The notes: generated by a model not told the origin, from the letters alone. A stretch of 64,000 nucleotides of DNA from Octodonta nipae (GCA_034190945.1 CM067221.1:7208969-7272968); one strand, 5' to 3'; shown: positions 45,086 to 57,190, counted from the first letter of the stretch. A program made the numbers and translations.

Positions 45086-45670
45086 TAAGCCCCCTAAGCG
45101 GGAGTGAATATCACTTCTACTAAATTGAATAAAATGGGTTATCATGTGATAACTCTTTTTAAAGGTGTCTTTTTGCCAATCTTTTGACACATAATTTTTT
45201 AAAATCAGATTATTTTTTACAGAGTAATGATCGAGAAACCGTAATAAATTTTTAAAAATAATTGTCAATTACACCAAAATTTGTTTAGGGTTCGGACAAA
45301 ATTCAAAGTGGGGGATCCAATATGAACGAAATTTCGTCCGCCATCTTGAAATTTGTAATGCTCAGAGAACCCAGTTTTGGCGTATATCGGTTGATTTTAC
45401 AAATTTTCATTCGCCACCTTAGATCCGCCATTTTGAATTTTGCAAATCTGACCTTGGATTCGTGATCGGAGACACCGTAAAAACCACCCTGATCCAATTT
45501 TGGTTTAATTGGCAATTATTTTCAAAAATTAAATTTTGACTGTATAAAATAATCTGATTTAAAAAATGATGTGTCAACAAATTGTCAAAAAAGATCTTAA
45601 AAAGCGGTATCACATGATAGCCCTTTGTATTTAAACTTTAGATATTCACCCCCACTTAGGGGTTGAAACT
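45086..45670. repeat. Foldback element with about 200-base arms
   Basis: Arms at about 45092-45291 and 45487-45665 are imperfect reverse complements: CCCCTAAGCGGGAGTGAATA with the complement of the segment at 45640-45665, TTATCATGTGATAACTCTTT with the complement of 45605-45625, and AAATCAGATTATTTTTTACA with the complement around 45545. The loop (45295-45480) holds CGTCCGCCATCTTGAAATTT and GATCCGCCATTTTGAATTTT, which form a second, inner repeat. It sits about 280 bases before the last E78 exon. Confidence 0.75.
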
Positions 45671-45946
45671 GCAGGGTGACCAAGTAATTGCTAGCTAGTT
45701 GCTACAAGTATTTGTGACAACTTAATTTAATGATCAAAGAATTACCAGCCGGCTGGTATTGGCCTTGAATGGTACACAACCTATGCAGCGCCACCTAGTG
45801 ATTAAAGTTAAATTCTAAATAAAGGAACTCGTTTTTCGTATTGTGGGAATAGGATGTCGGTCCTATTGTATGATCTGTGGTAGATCCACCGTCATGTGAC
45901 CAACAATGTTTACTTTACATATCTAAAAATTCTCATTCAATTTCAG

Positions 45947-46138
45947 GTCAATCGAAATCACTCGAACGATCCACAAACCTTCACGACGCTCCTGAACAAG
46001 GTCACAGAACTGAAAAACATCGGTGCCAAACATTTTGCTCATCTGGAATGGTTCCGCATCAATTGGAAACGGATATCCCTGCCCCCGCTGTTCGCCGAAA
46101 TATTCGACATTCCTAAAACTGAAGACGATCTGCACTGA
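45947..46138 (+). CDS. E78: E78 nuclear receptor, terminal exon with AF-2 helix
   Basis: The last coding exon, 63 codons plus TGA, after acceptor CAATTTCAG. It begins VNRNHSNDPQTFTTLLNKVT, continues ELKNIGAKHFAHLEWFRINW and ends PPLFAEIFDIPKTEDDLH. PLFAEIF is the helix-12 AF-2 core that closes over the ligand pocket and recruits coactivators, so this receptor keeps an activation helix, unlike Rev-erb. The 6.06 kb intron before it contains an irritans-type mariner relic, a small MITE, a 2 kb DD41D mariner and a foldback element. The stop is close to where the family normally ends, so the C terminus is complete. Confidence 0.95.
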   Translation, partial: VNRNHSNDPQTFTTLLNKVTELKNIGAKHFAHLEWFRINWKRISLPPLFAEIFDIPKTEDDLH

Positions 46139-46462
46139 TACGACTTATAGCAATACTACAAACGATTGAGTGACTTAAAAAAATACTAACCTATTACAGA
46201 TCTCACTGTTCTATGTCGCAGAACGTTGGAGTTGTCTCAATTTTGAGCATAGATTGCGCTGAATCTATGCCTCTACTTGCTCAAATCTCGTACGAGAAAT
46301 CTGATGATGATGAAATATAGTGAGAGCGAAACGTTGTTGGATTGAACATGAATCGAAATAAAACAAAACTAAAAGCAATCGTCGATAATGACAGGGTTTC
46401 CTTAAAGCATTCTCAATTTAGCGTAATTTTAGACAAGTAAATGAATTCTTTGGTTAAATAAA
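46139..46462 (+). promoter_or_regulatory. E78: E78 3' UTR with candidate poly(A) signals
   Basis: No coding sequence follows the E78 stop. AATAAA occurs at 46357-46362 and again at 46457-46462, about 220 and 320 bases after the stop. Either could serve as the polyadenylation signal; transcripts would be needed to choose. Confidence 0.5.
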
Positions 46463-47420
46463 GTACACACTTTAAGCAAATTATATACATATCAATTGTG
46501 TATGATTTTTTAGAGACTATATAGCGTAATATTGATGTACATATTGTTGCGTTTTTTTACAATTTTGGTGTGGAGTATCGTATTTATTTGAAGATGTTCT
46601 GCGAAACCGTTTTTGTTGCCTTTAATACAAATAAGATTTCGAAATAATTTAAAAACAGTTGCCAGTTTTAGGAATAATAACATTCGGTTACTGTGTGTCC
46701 AATAACAAACTGGAGTTGCAAAAATAGTAAAAAACTGAGGAAATATCGTATTTTTATTCTGTAGCGTAAACTACAGAAAAAATGTTCTCACTGCACTGTA
46801 CAGACCGAAAAAATCTTCAAAATGAGCTTTCAATTACATCGATCGATTTTTGCTGACGTAAACATTAAAAACCCATAATAAAATTTGTACAGCGTTTAGT
46901 AACCAAAAGTGATTCTGCAATCTATAACTTCAGATTCTTGATGTATACTTGGTTTGTCATACTTACGTATGTTCTGTGGAATATAATAGAACATTCTCGA
47001 AATATCTCGAACCACCTTCACGTCTATAAACACGTCACGTGTAATTGGGGTTGCCTATCCTTAAGGGTGAGCCTGTGTAACATTTCGTGACACTGCTTCC
47101 AATCAGTTACATCTTCACATCGATAAGATGTCAAATGATCCAGATAAACAAGGTTCCTTGTGCTGCGTATTATGCTGTACGTACCATCGCCAATTTAGTT
47201 TACGAATTCGTAGGTCCATACTATGAAGATATGAACTTCGTCTACGCCTTTCATTCATTCACGATTACACAACCAGACCTCATTTCCTTACCGAGCTTAT
47301 GTAGAATTAGCCTTTAAGGCAGTCTGGCGCTTCTAGCTAGCACTCCCAGCCTTCCCTATTCATCGGTGGCCAAAACGCTTCCTTACAAAGATAGAAAGAT
47401 GTTAATTTCAAGCTATCAGG
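46463..47420. other. Downstream of E78, unassigned
   Basis: No exon with splice sites or repeat end found. The segment 47040-47340 is less AT-rich than the rest and might be regulatory or a remnant of an unknown gene. Confidence 0.35.
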
Positions 47421-47421
47421 T

Positions 47422-47445
47422 ACAGTGCAGAAAAAAGTATCGGCA
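47422..47445 (+). mobile_element. Isolated Tc1-type terminal repeat
   Basis: TACAGTGCAGAAAAAAGTAT followed by CGGCACACC has the form of Tc1 termini (TACAGTG..GAAAAAAGTA). No matching right end or transposase could be delimited, so this may be a solo end. Confidence 0.45.
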
Positions 47446-47559
47446 CACCCAAATTCTGTTTGTTACTTTCGACCACTTTCAAAACATCTGTTCTAGATTT
47501 CGGTTTAACTTTCCATCATGCTATCTGACTGACCACTGGTCGCATTGTAGTTCTGGTTG

Positions 47560-47860
47560 GTCCCCTAAATAACTAAACAGTTGCTCTGCTGAAACCGTTA
47601 CTACAATCGTAGGGTGTTGTTTGGCAACTTACTAAGCTACTCAACAGCAATAAGAATATGTATTTTGGAATATAACTGTCAGATCTTTCGGCGCCTGGGA
47701 AGGGGCCGGTCAATATCAAGTCTTTCAGATGAAATACGACACATTTACTGCACAATGCTCTTGAATCATCGTAATAGATAACCCCATACAAACGTAGTCG
47801 TATCGTCTCTAATATTGTTGAACTCTTTCTTTGGTACTAACAGCCGAGATTTGATTTCCT
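47560..47860 (-). pseudogene. LTR-retrotransposon integrase relic, minus strand
   Basis: The minus-strand frame 47573-47791 contains ALCSKCVVF, which resembles the C-x2-C of an integrase zinc domain, and DLILTGPFPGAERSDSYIP, which resembles the D-x-x-GPFP..GN.YI start of a Gypsy-type integrase core. The following part does not align well, so only this piece is assigned. Minus-strand frames upstream (47880-48560) may be the rest of the polyprotein but are too broken to name. Confidence 0.4.
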
Positions 47861-50015
47861 TTTCCCAAACTCTGTTCAAATTCCACTTTCTACTAGAATA
47901 AAAATCCACATTAGGATGAACCAACATTTGTTTCCACTAAGATTTTTATATTTCTTCTTTGTCAAAATTATTCGATATAAGCATTCTACTGGTCTGATCT
48001 GCACTATACTGTAGCCCAAATTTGTTGAAATACCTTCTCGCTATTCAATTTTCTTCTGGATGAAGTGTTGTTGTGTAGATGACCGGGATATTGTTGACTC
48101 TTAAAATGACACTGTTGCTAATTTACCGACTATTGGTATGGTGTTGGTGGTATCTATCTGTATAATCTCTTCTTTATGTTAGAAGTGAACGAAGCAACCA
48201 AGGCTTTTATCTGATTGGTGCTTTCTTGGTCCCCTTGTTCAAATCAAAATGAAAACATTTTGCCCTGGTGGGCTTCGTTACCCAAACTAAACTGCTAACA
48301 AGTTTAGTTTAGACATAATCACGTTAACTTAAATTTCTAAATCGCGAAGAACGGCTCTGTTGCACTCTTTCTTCAAGTACATCTGAATAGACTAGGTTCA
48401 CCAAACATCTAACTTCAGTGTCAATCTCTCGTGAAAGTTTCCACGCAGTTCTTTATGATCAAAGCGCCACTTGATAAACTCGATTAAGACCACGGTTGCC
48501 CTACTGTCATTCAAGAGTAATTTGTCAAAATCTATTCCTGGGACTACTTAACTAGAGACTTCTCATTGACATGCATCGACCATTAACGGAGACCCGAAAG
48601 CAATATGAATATTGAATTTTTGGGAAAAGTCTCAATTTTGCCATCATTTATTACACTCATCATACTTTGGGCGCAGTTCTATGTATTTCGTTGAATTATC
48701 GTATTTTTCCAACCATACCTTCACAGCGTTAGATTTGCATTTTGCAAACCAAAGTGGTACAGATTTATTTTCCCGAGATTAATAGTTGAGTATTTAATAA
48801 CTGCAATCAATACTTCCCACATTCATGTTATATAATTTTATGTGTTTTGGTTTTGCACCTCGTCTTCATGTTTTTTGGTGTAATTCAGCACCAATATTTC
48901 AGCAGAAATTACTAAAGCTCATTCAGATTCTTTCATACATCAATAGAAATTATGGGTACTTTGGCAAAGGACACAATCTAGCTGACTTTAAAATGCATTT
49001 TAACATATTTATCTAGGCTTACTAAATGCATGTAAGACAAATTGATAATTTTTTGGCAACTAAAACGGTTTCCGTGTTGAACGCTGCACATATTTCGGGT
49101 ATTTAAATCATAGTAACTAGATGATAATAGTACTAATACTTAACAAACATTGTCGATATACGTAGTAGTGATTTTCGTGCTTGTATCATGGAATGTGAAA
49201 AAACAATCATATCTTGCGATATTTATATGTAATATTAGATATTAAATAATGAATCCTTGATAGATAAATTCCCTTCGATTAGGGCGTTGTTATTTGAATC
49301 TTTTTAGAGTACAAAATAAATAATTCTTATAGAATTATGGAGTTTTTTAAATATTTGTGGTCAAACTAATTGTTTTTCGAGAATACAATTCTCTGTAGGT
49401 GTAATTCTGTTAGAAGCAGAAGCGAATTTCAAAAGTTTCTTTATGAAATAGCTAATATTTAAAATGAATTTCGAGAGCTTAATAGAGTAGTTGTCATTAC
49501 AAATTCCTTATGGCTAAATTACTAATAGCACAATCAAATAAATGAAACCTATTCTTATTTATCTCAATTTTAACTTGCTCTTTTTAGTTATTTTTATCAT
49601 TTCTCTTATGTTTTATTTAAGGACATATCTACAGCTTGAGTCAAACGCTTTCACTGCCACCTTGACTTCTTTATCATTAAAGTTTGTTGATGATAGATCA
49701 GTCATCTGTGAAATATGTTTTAATCCAAAACACTAATGCAGAATTTGGTTGTACTTTTAGTCTACAGATATCTTTCATCAAGTCCTCAAATTCAACTTCA
49801 AACTCTACAATATCCATTTGGTACTTACGAGCATCAATTAGCTTCACAAGAGCAAGCAATTCTTCATTTCTACCTGATTCATGAACTGATTTATCACCTA
49901 GTTTTATTTTATTTAGCCATGGTATAGCATTATAATTTACCTAGAACAAGCCTTCTATAGGGTCTCGCTAAAAGGCGTGGTTCATCTACTGTACAATGGA
50001 CAATTACCTCTAGAC
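47861..50015. other. Intergenic DNA, unassigned
   Basis: The stretch to about 48.6 kb has moderate GC and broken minus-strand frames such as NDSRATVVLIEFIKWRFDHK, possibly retroelement. From 48.6 to 50.0 kb it is AT-rich with only shadow frames. Confidence 0.35.
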
Positions 50016-50019
50016 AAGT

Positions 50020-50870
50020 CACAGAGGAGAGATATCCAGGTACAAGAGAAACTCATAAGCCCTCTACTCTTCAATCTCATAATGGAGTCGATAATATAGG
50101 CCGTGAAGATAGGTAAAGGTCAAAAGTTGGGAAAGGAAGAAATAAAAATCCTCTGTTACGTGGACGACCCAATTCTCACAGCTGGAAGGTAAGATGATCC
50201 ACAAGCTCTACACTTAGTGAGAAAGGTCAGTAAGTCAATCTTAGCCCAGAAGAAGAAAATTCTTGTCATTAGCAACGAGCTTATTAGAGGTAGGATAGAA
50301 ATTGATGGTATCGCCATAAAACAGATTATGGTAAGCAGAATCTGAAAATCATCTTAACCAGCGAGAGATAGATACCTATAGAAATAGAAGTAAAATTCGA
50401 ATTACAGAATGACAGTTGATCAGCTGATTGCATAAGTAACACTATACCAAGCTACTGTAAGACCAATAATGACATGCACGACAGAAACAAGACCTGACAC
50501 TTCCAACACAAAGATTCTAGAGACAATAAAGATGAGAGAGTACTAAAAAGGATTATGGGGAAAAACACTAATAGATTGACAAAGACGTGATGAAATTAGA
50601 ACAACGTGCAACGTGGAAAATTAAACGATTAGATATTGAAAAGCAAAAGAGAGTGGAACAATCATATAAGAAGAATAGCAGCCGATGGCACAGTAAGAAT
50701 TGCAAGAGAGAAATCGTTAACAGGTAGAAGAGTCTGTCTAAAAATATAGAAGAAGAAGAAATTGGTATTTGTGGAGAAATTACTTGTAAAAAGAGATGTA
50801 CGTGCTACACTAAAAGAGCAAAATTTTTGACGAAATAACTTTGAACAAGCTGAACGTCCAAATAAAGAGA
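50020..50870 (+). pseudogene. LINE reverse transcriptase relic with YVDD box
   Basis: One + frame from 50040 reads VQEKLISPLLFNLIMESII, stop, AVKIGKGQKLGKEEIKILCY, VDDPILTAGR, stop, and continues RKVSKSILAQKKKILVISNE to GRIEIDGIAIKQIM. These are reverse transcriptase motif B, the catalytic (Y)VDD box and the following thumb-side segments of an APE-type LINE. Further + frames to 50870 (IRRIAADGTVRIAREKSLTG) match the C-terminal end of the same polyprotein. Only two stops interrupt the first 270 bases. Confidence 0.72.
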
Positions 50871-50879
50871 TCTTAAACA

Positions 50880-51245
50880 ACTTAACATTAAAGCAAGTGA
50901 ACCGTTATAGATATCTTGAATGCAACCTATCATAGAGTTATAGTAAGAGCTTGGAACTAGAAATAAATAACTTCTCCAAGTATGTGGAATAATGAACAGA
51001 ATTTAAAAAAAAATAACAAGAAAAGTTACCCAACTCAAACTTTCCAAGACAATTCCTATTTCAACAACTATCAACCAGTGGAAAAACAATGTACACAAAC
51101 ACAAGAAATGAAGTTTTTAAGGAAAGTAAAGGTTTATTCCATAACTGAAAAGATAGGTAATTTGCGTCAATAAATTATGGAACACAAATGGAAAGTTAAT
51201 ATATTAAAACATAAATGTAAGGTAAGGGGAAGTATAATCAAACTC
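50880..51245 (+). pseudogene. Second LINE C-terminal relic, adjacent
   Basis: VNRYRYLECNLS opens the F.YLG block again, and KHKKMKFLRKVKVYSITEKI matches the AEMKFLRKVKG segment of LINE reverse transcriptase C termini. It therefore repeats the part already represented at 50300-50600 and is a second truncated insertion next to the first. Confidence 0.55.
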
Positions 51246-54200
51246 AGGAAAAAGTTTAATATACTCTATACTTGAAACAAGCCCCAGGGTTTCGGCGGTG
51301 CTACAAAATGATGATTTGAAAGTTTTGAGTAATTAAACTATTGGATATTAATAAGGACAATATCCTCTTGGAAAAGACTGATGAATAATATGTGAGAGTA
51401 TTACAAGAAATCTCTCTCATTTGACCTCGACTAGGCTGCATACTCGATTCTGGTACGTAATATTACTAAGGTGGACTGAGGTGCTCAGAGTCTTTGGTTG
51501 AATAGTTGGAGAGTCTTTCGATGAGGTCTGAATTGGTGAGAGTGCGTGGCTTATGAATGTGAAGCAAGCATTGGAATCAGTTGGTATGGATATGTTACAT
51601 GAAGTATCAGATAGAGTTGTATAAGGGAGTCGTTAGCATAACTTAAAGACGGTCTGCTAGTACACTTTTAACACTTAAGCTGTGCTGCCGATTTTCAGTT
51701 GAATTCATCTGCTTTGCTCTAGGTTTACAGATTTTTTTTTACAATTTATTAGTGGGTACACTGAATGCTGACAGTTTACAGAGGTGTAAATTGATAGCCA
51801 GCTGTTTCAATTTTTTGCTGATCCGAAGTTTCTCTTGCACTTTTGGTTGAAGAATTGTTTTCTACATTGGACTTATACATTTGGGAGTCACTAAATACAA
51901 ATTAATTCGGTGGTGAGTGTTTATTTGTTAAAAAAAAATGACCTAACGTTGAAAAATAAATAATGTGACTACCATTGATAAAGAAACTTTTGAAGGTCAT
52001 TCCGTCATAGGCTTTCTTAAATTAAATTTAGATGTAAACTAGAATAATTGACAATTTAAAAGCAATTACTTATTATATATACTACGGTAAACATATCCTT
52101 GTTACAAATAAGTTGATTTCTTTTTTGTATATGATCTGTGAAATCCTACGACTGATATTTACTACTACTACACAACTTTTATATGGTTAGTGAAAAACGT
52201 CATCGCGTTTAAGATAATTGAATGGGATTGCGTATAAAATATGGAAGGCTATATTCATGTAATTATTATACGACATATATTTTTTAATGATATTTCAACA
52301 GTGTGGGCTGTTTTTGAACAGAACTATACACAGGCTGGACAAGGTTTTTATATTTTTGATATCTAGATTTAGACATACACTTTGAACGCTCAGTATGGTG
52401 GTCGAGTACCACCGTTTTCTGTCATTAACAATTTATATGGTTTTTTAATAAATTGAAAAAAAATCTTGAGAAGCAAAATTAAGAGAATACACACAACCAA
52501 AATCAGCGGGTCGAAAACATTGCTGAAAATATAATCATAAGTTTACTAGACAAAAATAAACTGATTGTCAAATTTTTTCTAAGCTATCAAGATTAAAAAG
52601 TCACGTTCTCTTCAAAAACAGCCAACTCTGTACAATTGTCCTTGTATGATATGAAAAAAAGACATCACACTATTAATGAAAGTACCTAATTTATATTAGA
52701 ACAATTTATTTTTTGTAGATAACAGAAATGTTTATTAAATACTCAGTTTATATAAAAATGCTTAAATTTTCAAAAACGCTTTTTAATACCCAAGAAAATG
52801 GTAGAAAAGGTCGTAATCTGAATACTTGGATTAACAGAAACATTATTAAGTTTAAAAATTAGAAATTTAAATGCAAAGTCCTTCATCTTAAATTCCGGTC
52901 ATAAATTGTATGAGTATACTACTTTCTTTGGTACTGATAAGCAATTATAATTTTCTAGCCATTATTGCTAAAGTTTATTGTAACGTAAGACATATCTATT
53001 TCGAATCTAAAAAAAACTTAAGAATGCTCAACAAGCGTTTGAGATTTATTACGATATGTTCTAGCCCAAACATAACGCATCAGTTATGAAATTATGTTTA
53101 TATTGGGAAGAATTTAACCCAAATGTAGTAAGTATCTCTGAAATACTAGCCATTCTGCGAATGTAATTCAATTTGAGTACCTTTTCAATCCAAACGAGAA
53201 AACTCGGGCACAATTGTACCTATTTATTTGAATTATTTATCGTCATTTAGAAATGTAAACCTCAAAATAACTTCAAAAGCTTATTTAATGCTTTAACCGA
53301 GTATACTCGTTAGCAATTGCCATTGACGAATATTCTCGTATGCACTATAAATTAAAAGGTGAACTTGACGTTAACGTACCTTAGGAAATAATTTCAGATC
53401 AAGCCAACTAGTTGTCATGGTGTGGTTATGTTTATGCTAAAACATACATATATTTATAAATTAAGTGCGACGAAAAATTTTTCCCACTGCCTTATTGATA
53501 TTATTTAGCTCATGAATCATTTCGACTTATTTATTTGCATTTTTCAACTGATATCCTCGTCTATAAACAATAATCACATTATAATTAAATATACATAAAT
53601 TAAATATCGGTGTGTTTTTTGTATAGGAATTTTGTATGTGCTCATATAAGAAAAGAAACAAAAAAATGAACAAAATGCACTGGGAAGTTTTTTGAAACGT
53701 TTTAATACCGTTGTTTATTTCGCTTCAAAACAAACACCCGGTATAATGAATCCTTTTTATCTACGGAATAAGTAAACTGTTGAAGTCGTTGTTATTATTC
53801 TATCTTGTTTATTCTATTTGAAGATTTATATTTAAGGTATATTGTTTATGCACCTAAATCTTTTATTATTTAGATTATGCGGTAGTATTTTTCCTCAATT
53901 TTTATATTATGTTAATATTGTATGCGATAAAATATTGTATTGATGCTATTAATTTTTTTTTTCAGATGTGAATATATTAGTTAGGATTTGTTATTATTGT
54001 TCAACAATTCTTTTGCGAACTGTATATTACAATAAAATGAATTTTCTTCATCTTATTGGAATTTTGATTATGATTTGATCCTATAAATACCCAATCTGTT
54101 GTTGAGTTTTTAAAAGTCACCACAGTTCTGCCAGTCTCACTTATCTCATATGATTAGACAGGACCACGCAGAATCCTTATGGGAAATGGCTTTTGGCCAA

Positions 54201-54335
54201 ATTTTTCCAAATTAAAGTATATGATACCTCTTGAAGAGTAGATCAAAAGTGCTCATGGCCATAAAGCTCCAGAGCCAATAGTTTAGGATCTACAGCCCTC
54301 TAAAATTGAAGTGGTCGAGAATCCTTCTGGGAATG
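51246..54335. other. Intergenic DNA, unassigned
   Basis: Three kilobases of AT-rich sequence without a supported exon, repeat end, RNA gene or reading frame longer than about 60 codons. Confidence 0.4.
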
Positions 54336-54337
54336 GG

Positions 54338-55786
54338 AATAACTATAACTATAACTATAACTGCCAAATCGGGAGACCGGGGTGGCCATTCGCGTGGGCC
54401 ATTTCTTCCTATCCAAGAGTTTGGATAGATATTATCTAAGTGTTGTCTTACTAATAACGAGTTATAAGCAGGTGCTCCATCATGTTGGAACCACTCAATT
54501 TCTAAACGAGTTCTCAAATTCAAATTATGCAACATATCTTGAAAAGTGTATTGAAAGAAATGCAAGTAGCGCTCCCAAGTAAGTGATTCGTCATAGACAA
54601 AAGTCCCCAGAATAGTAGACCTTATGATACCACACCAAACATTAAAACCAAATTTTATCTGAGGTCGTCTTTGTTCTAAATGGAAAGAGTTTTCTTTAGC
54701 TCAGATATGGGTCTATTGAACATACCGCAGTTAGTAAATCTAGTTTCATCTGACCATAAATAACACCTTTAATGGGAACTGTGGATTGTCAAGGCACATG
54801 TCTCTAAATCATGTATAAAACAAAATACGTCGATGTTCGTCACCAGCATGCAAAATTTGAGAAACTGAAAGTTTGTACGGGTGGAACTTGTGCGCTTTCA
54901 GTACCTTAACTAGAGTTCGTTGAGATGTGCCAGCTTGTGCCGCAATCTCACGAGTTGATGTAGATGGATTTTGATTTACCAGTGCCAAAACATTTATTTG
55001 TGCTGTTTCGTTAATTTGATTACGTTCCTTTGGTGGTTTAGTAAAAGATCCATATCTGCGTAAACTATCGTAAAGCCTCTTAAATGTACATAGACCAGGT
55101 TGAGGACGATTAAAATATCTATGAGAGTATTCCTCAGTTGCACGAACTGAATTTTTATTTCTTATGATATAACATTCCACCATATTCAGTTTTTCTTCGT
55201 TAGAATATTCCATTTTATCACGAAAACTTGTCAATATCGACTGCCAGTTCAGCACTACTAATGGAATTACTCTCAAATGAGGAAACGTCAAAGTGAAAAC
55301 AATCTTTTTCATGGCTACCTATGTTAAAAGTCTAAATAAGAGAGAAAAGCATCCATAACTCCGTTATTTTTATGAATAAGGATATCGAGTATTATATCGT
55401 TGAAAAGCTCTAAAAATGTCCGATTTTTTGAGGTTATAGCCAACTATGGTTTCCATTCAATAAAAGATAAATTTGTGTCATATCTCGAAAACGAGAGCTG
55501 TCACGCAAACGAGGACATGCCAGTCATATTCAGGATACAATTCCCTTCAATTTTGATATCTACACTTTTTTTATAAAATCAAAAACAAAGGAGCTAGAGG
55601 GACTTGACTAAATCGAGAGAACTTCGTTTTTTTTTTAATATCTAGTAAGCCATGACTTTTTACAAAAATCCGAAAGTGTCATTAAATTGGGGCAGTAAAA
55701 CTGCAAATCTTTCCCAATTTAACCATTGCTCTATCTCCGTTTTTTTCCGAGATCCCCATACTGATCATCAAAAAAAACTAACCCTG
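54338..55786 (-). mobile_element. DD41D mariner family B, copy 5, minus strand, 3'-truncated
   Basis: The 5' terminus is at 55786 (..AAACTAACCCTG|TA on the + strand, with TA after). The transposase starts at ATG 55213 and its N half is the best preserved in the window, open for 134 codons to ILFYT. After a stop, shifted frames give HLEQRRPQIKFGFNVWCGII and then WFQHDGAPAYNSLLVRQHLD, NIYPNSWIGRNGPREWPPRS, PDLAVI. The element stops exactly there, before the third catalytic aspartate (DFYLWG), and an AACTAT hexamer repeat (54341-54362) follows. Confidence 0.88.
54362..55312 (-). pseudogene. DD41D mariner transposase of copy 5
   Basis: MEYSNEEKLNMVECYIIRNK begins at 55213; codons upstream to 55312 are open but belong to the 5' non-coding region common to all copies. 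The HTH pair runs to about 54812. The DG of HDGAPAY is the second catalytic site. This copy retains the uninterrupted stretch from HDGAP to PDLAVI and so gives the family spacing: 36 residues to SPD, and 41 to the aspartate of IDF in the other copies. Confidence 0.85.
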
Positions 55787-55789
55787 TAT

Positions 55790-56061
55790 ATTTACATTTA
55801 TAGTCGTAGATATCATATTATTTACCATTATTTCAAAGTTTTAGTTTCAGCTCTAATCGACTAGGAATTCGCTAAAAATAATAAACTTGAAACATGATCT
55901 TGTTGTAATATTGGCTCCCATTAGTATTGATTCCTTTTACCCTATCAAATTCCTTTAACGACTTGTCTCTGTAAAAAGATTTATGTACATTTCTGAAAAC
56001 CTACACATTACCAAAATACATATTTGCGTGCAAATGTCTTTTGTAGAAGTTGAAAACTTAC
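55790..56061. other. Intergenic or intron, unassigned
   Basis: No repeat or exon recognised. If the exon on the minus strand at 56062-56185 is real, this is the start of its downstream intron. Confidence 0.35.
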
Positions 56062-56185
56062 GATGAGTTTCTCTAAGGATTGTTTTAGCGTGAAAATTGG
56101 AAATCAGGACCTGCGTTTGTTCCCATAGTTGTGGAAAGTTCTGATGCACGCTTAGCACCGGCAAGTACGGGGAATTGGAATTATC
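56062..56185 (-). CDS. Candidate internal exon of an unidentified gene
   Basis: On the minus strand an acceptor TTTCTGCATTCTAACGTGCAG (with a TCTAAC branch-like motif) precedes 124 bases ending at CATC|GTAAGT, a near-perfect donor. Only one frame is open across it: DNSNSPYLPVLSVHQNFPQL, WEQTQVLISNFHAKTILRET, H plus one base. The segment is richer in GC than its flanks. I do not recognise the protein; an LWEQTQVL segment is vaguely like the start of the membrane half of ABCG transporters, but that is a guess. It is isolated, with no partner exon found nearby apart from the island at 59.6-59.8 kb. Confidence 0.5.
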
Positions 56186-56481
56186 CTGCACGTTAGAATG
56201 CAGAAGGATTTAAGATCGGTCTTTCGTATTTTATATATAAAACAAAGGAAACTATTAGAACCTAAATCTGACTAGAAAAAATATATAAATCTATAATTAT
56301 CAATTGTATATCAAGCTAATGTCGCTAGTCACTCCAGGGCCTTCCTTACAAATGGAGATGGAATTTTATATAATGCGTTGATACATTAAATATACAAGTG
56401 ACAAAAAACCTAATGCTTGTGTAAATAAAGTCTAAGAGGATTCAAATTTGTTATGAATATGTATCTAAAGTTCCTAAATTA
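56186..56481. other. Intergenic or intron, unassigned
   Basis: AT-rich, nothing recognised. Confidence 0.35.
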
Positions 56482-57190
56482 TTTGGTCAATTGCAAGTTA
56501 GACTCGCATACTAAGGGTTCCGTAGCTGCTTCAATATTCCAAAATCCAGTTTCAGACAAGCAGGGAATGAGTGCATTTTCTTATATTTACCCAAATAAAT
56601 TTTACAGGAAGCGTTTTAAATTTATAAAAAATATACTCCTTCATTTTCCACACATAGACTTTTTATTTTATCTGCTTCATGATTCGCTTGATTTTTGGCC
56701 CTCAAAATTAACATTAGAGTTTTGTTTTACTAATAAAATTTCAGGGAAGCCTTTTATAATCTACTGTCTGAATTTTAGGCTGTGAAGGTTGGAAGATAAA
56801 GGGGAAAATAGGTAACGTTTTAAATAATAAATTATTAAATCTGTTAGACAAATTATTTAAAAATACAAATAAAATATATATTTCAAAATTTTAGATAGTG
56901 TAGTTTCTAAAGTGGGAATTAAGTCGATGTTTAATATTTTAGTTAATATATTTTAAACAAATGATTTAAAACTATGATATATTTGAGATTCACATAATGA
57001 GCCTTTTATTTGATATATTACATGATGCATTTGAAAATTATATTTGTATTTTCGATTTAATTCTATAATTTGTCCCCGAAATTAATATTGGGGTTTTCTA
57101 CTAATATTTCAAACGAGCCCCAGTACCCCTAATTATTTTTAAAATTTTAAGTAGTATGGTTTCGGAAATAAAGCGAGAAATAGGAATTTT
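56482..57190 (-). repeat. AGGGTTCCGTA modular element, copy 3, truncated, inverted
   Basis: Starts with the complement of the distal end (TTGGTCAATTGCAAGTTAGA, CTCGCATACTAAGGGTTCC) and runs through about three units before stopping near 57190, where a reversed fragment of the hairpin-led element begins. Confidence 0.7.
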
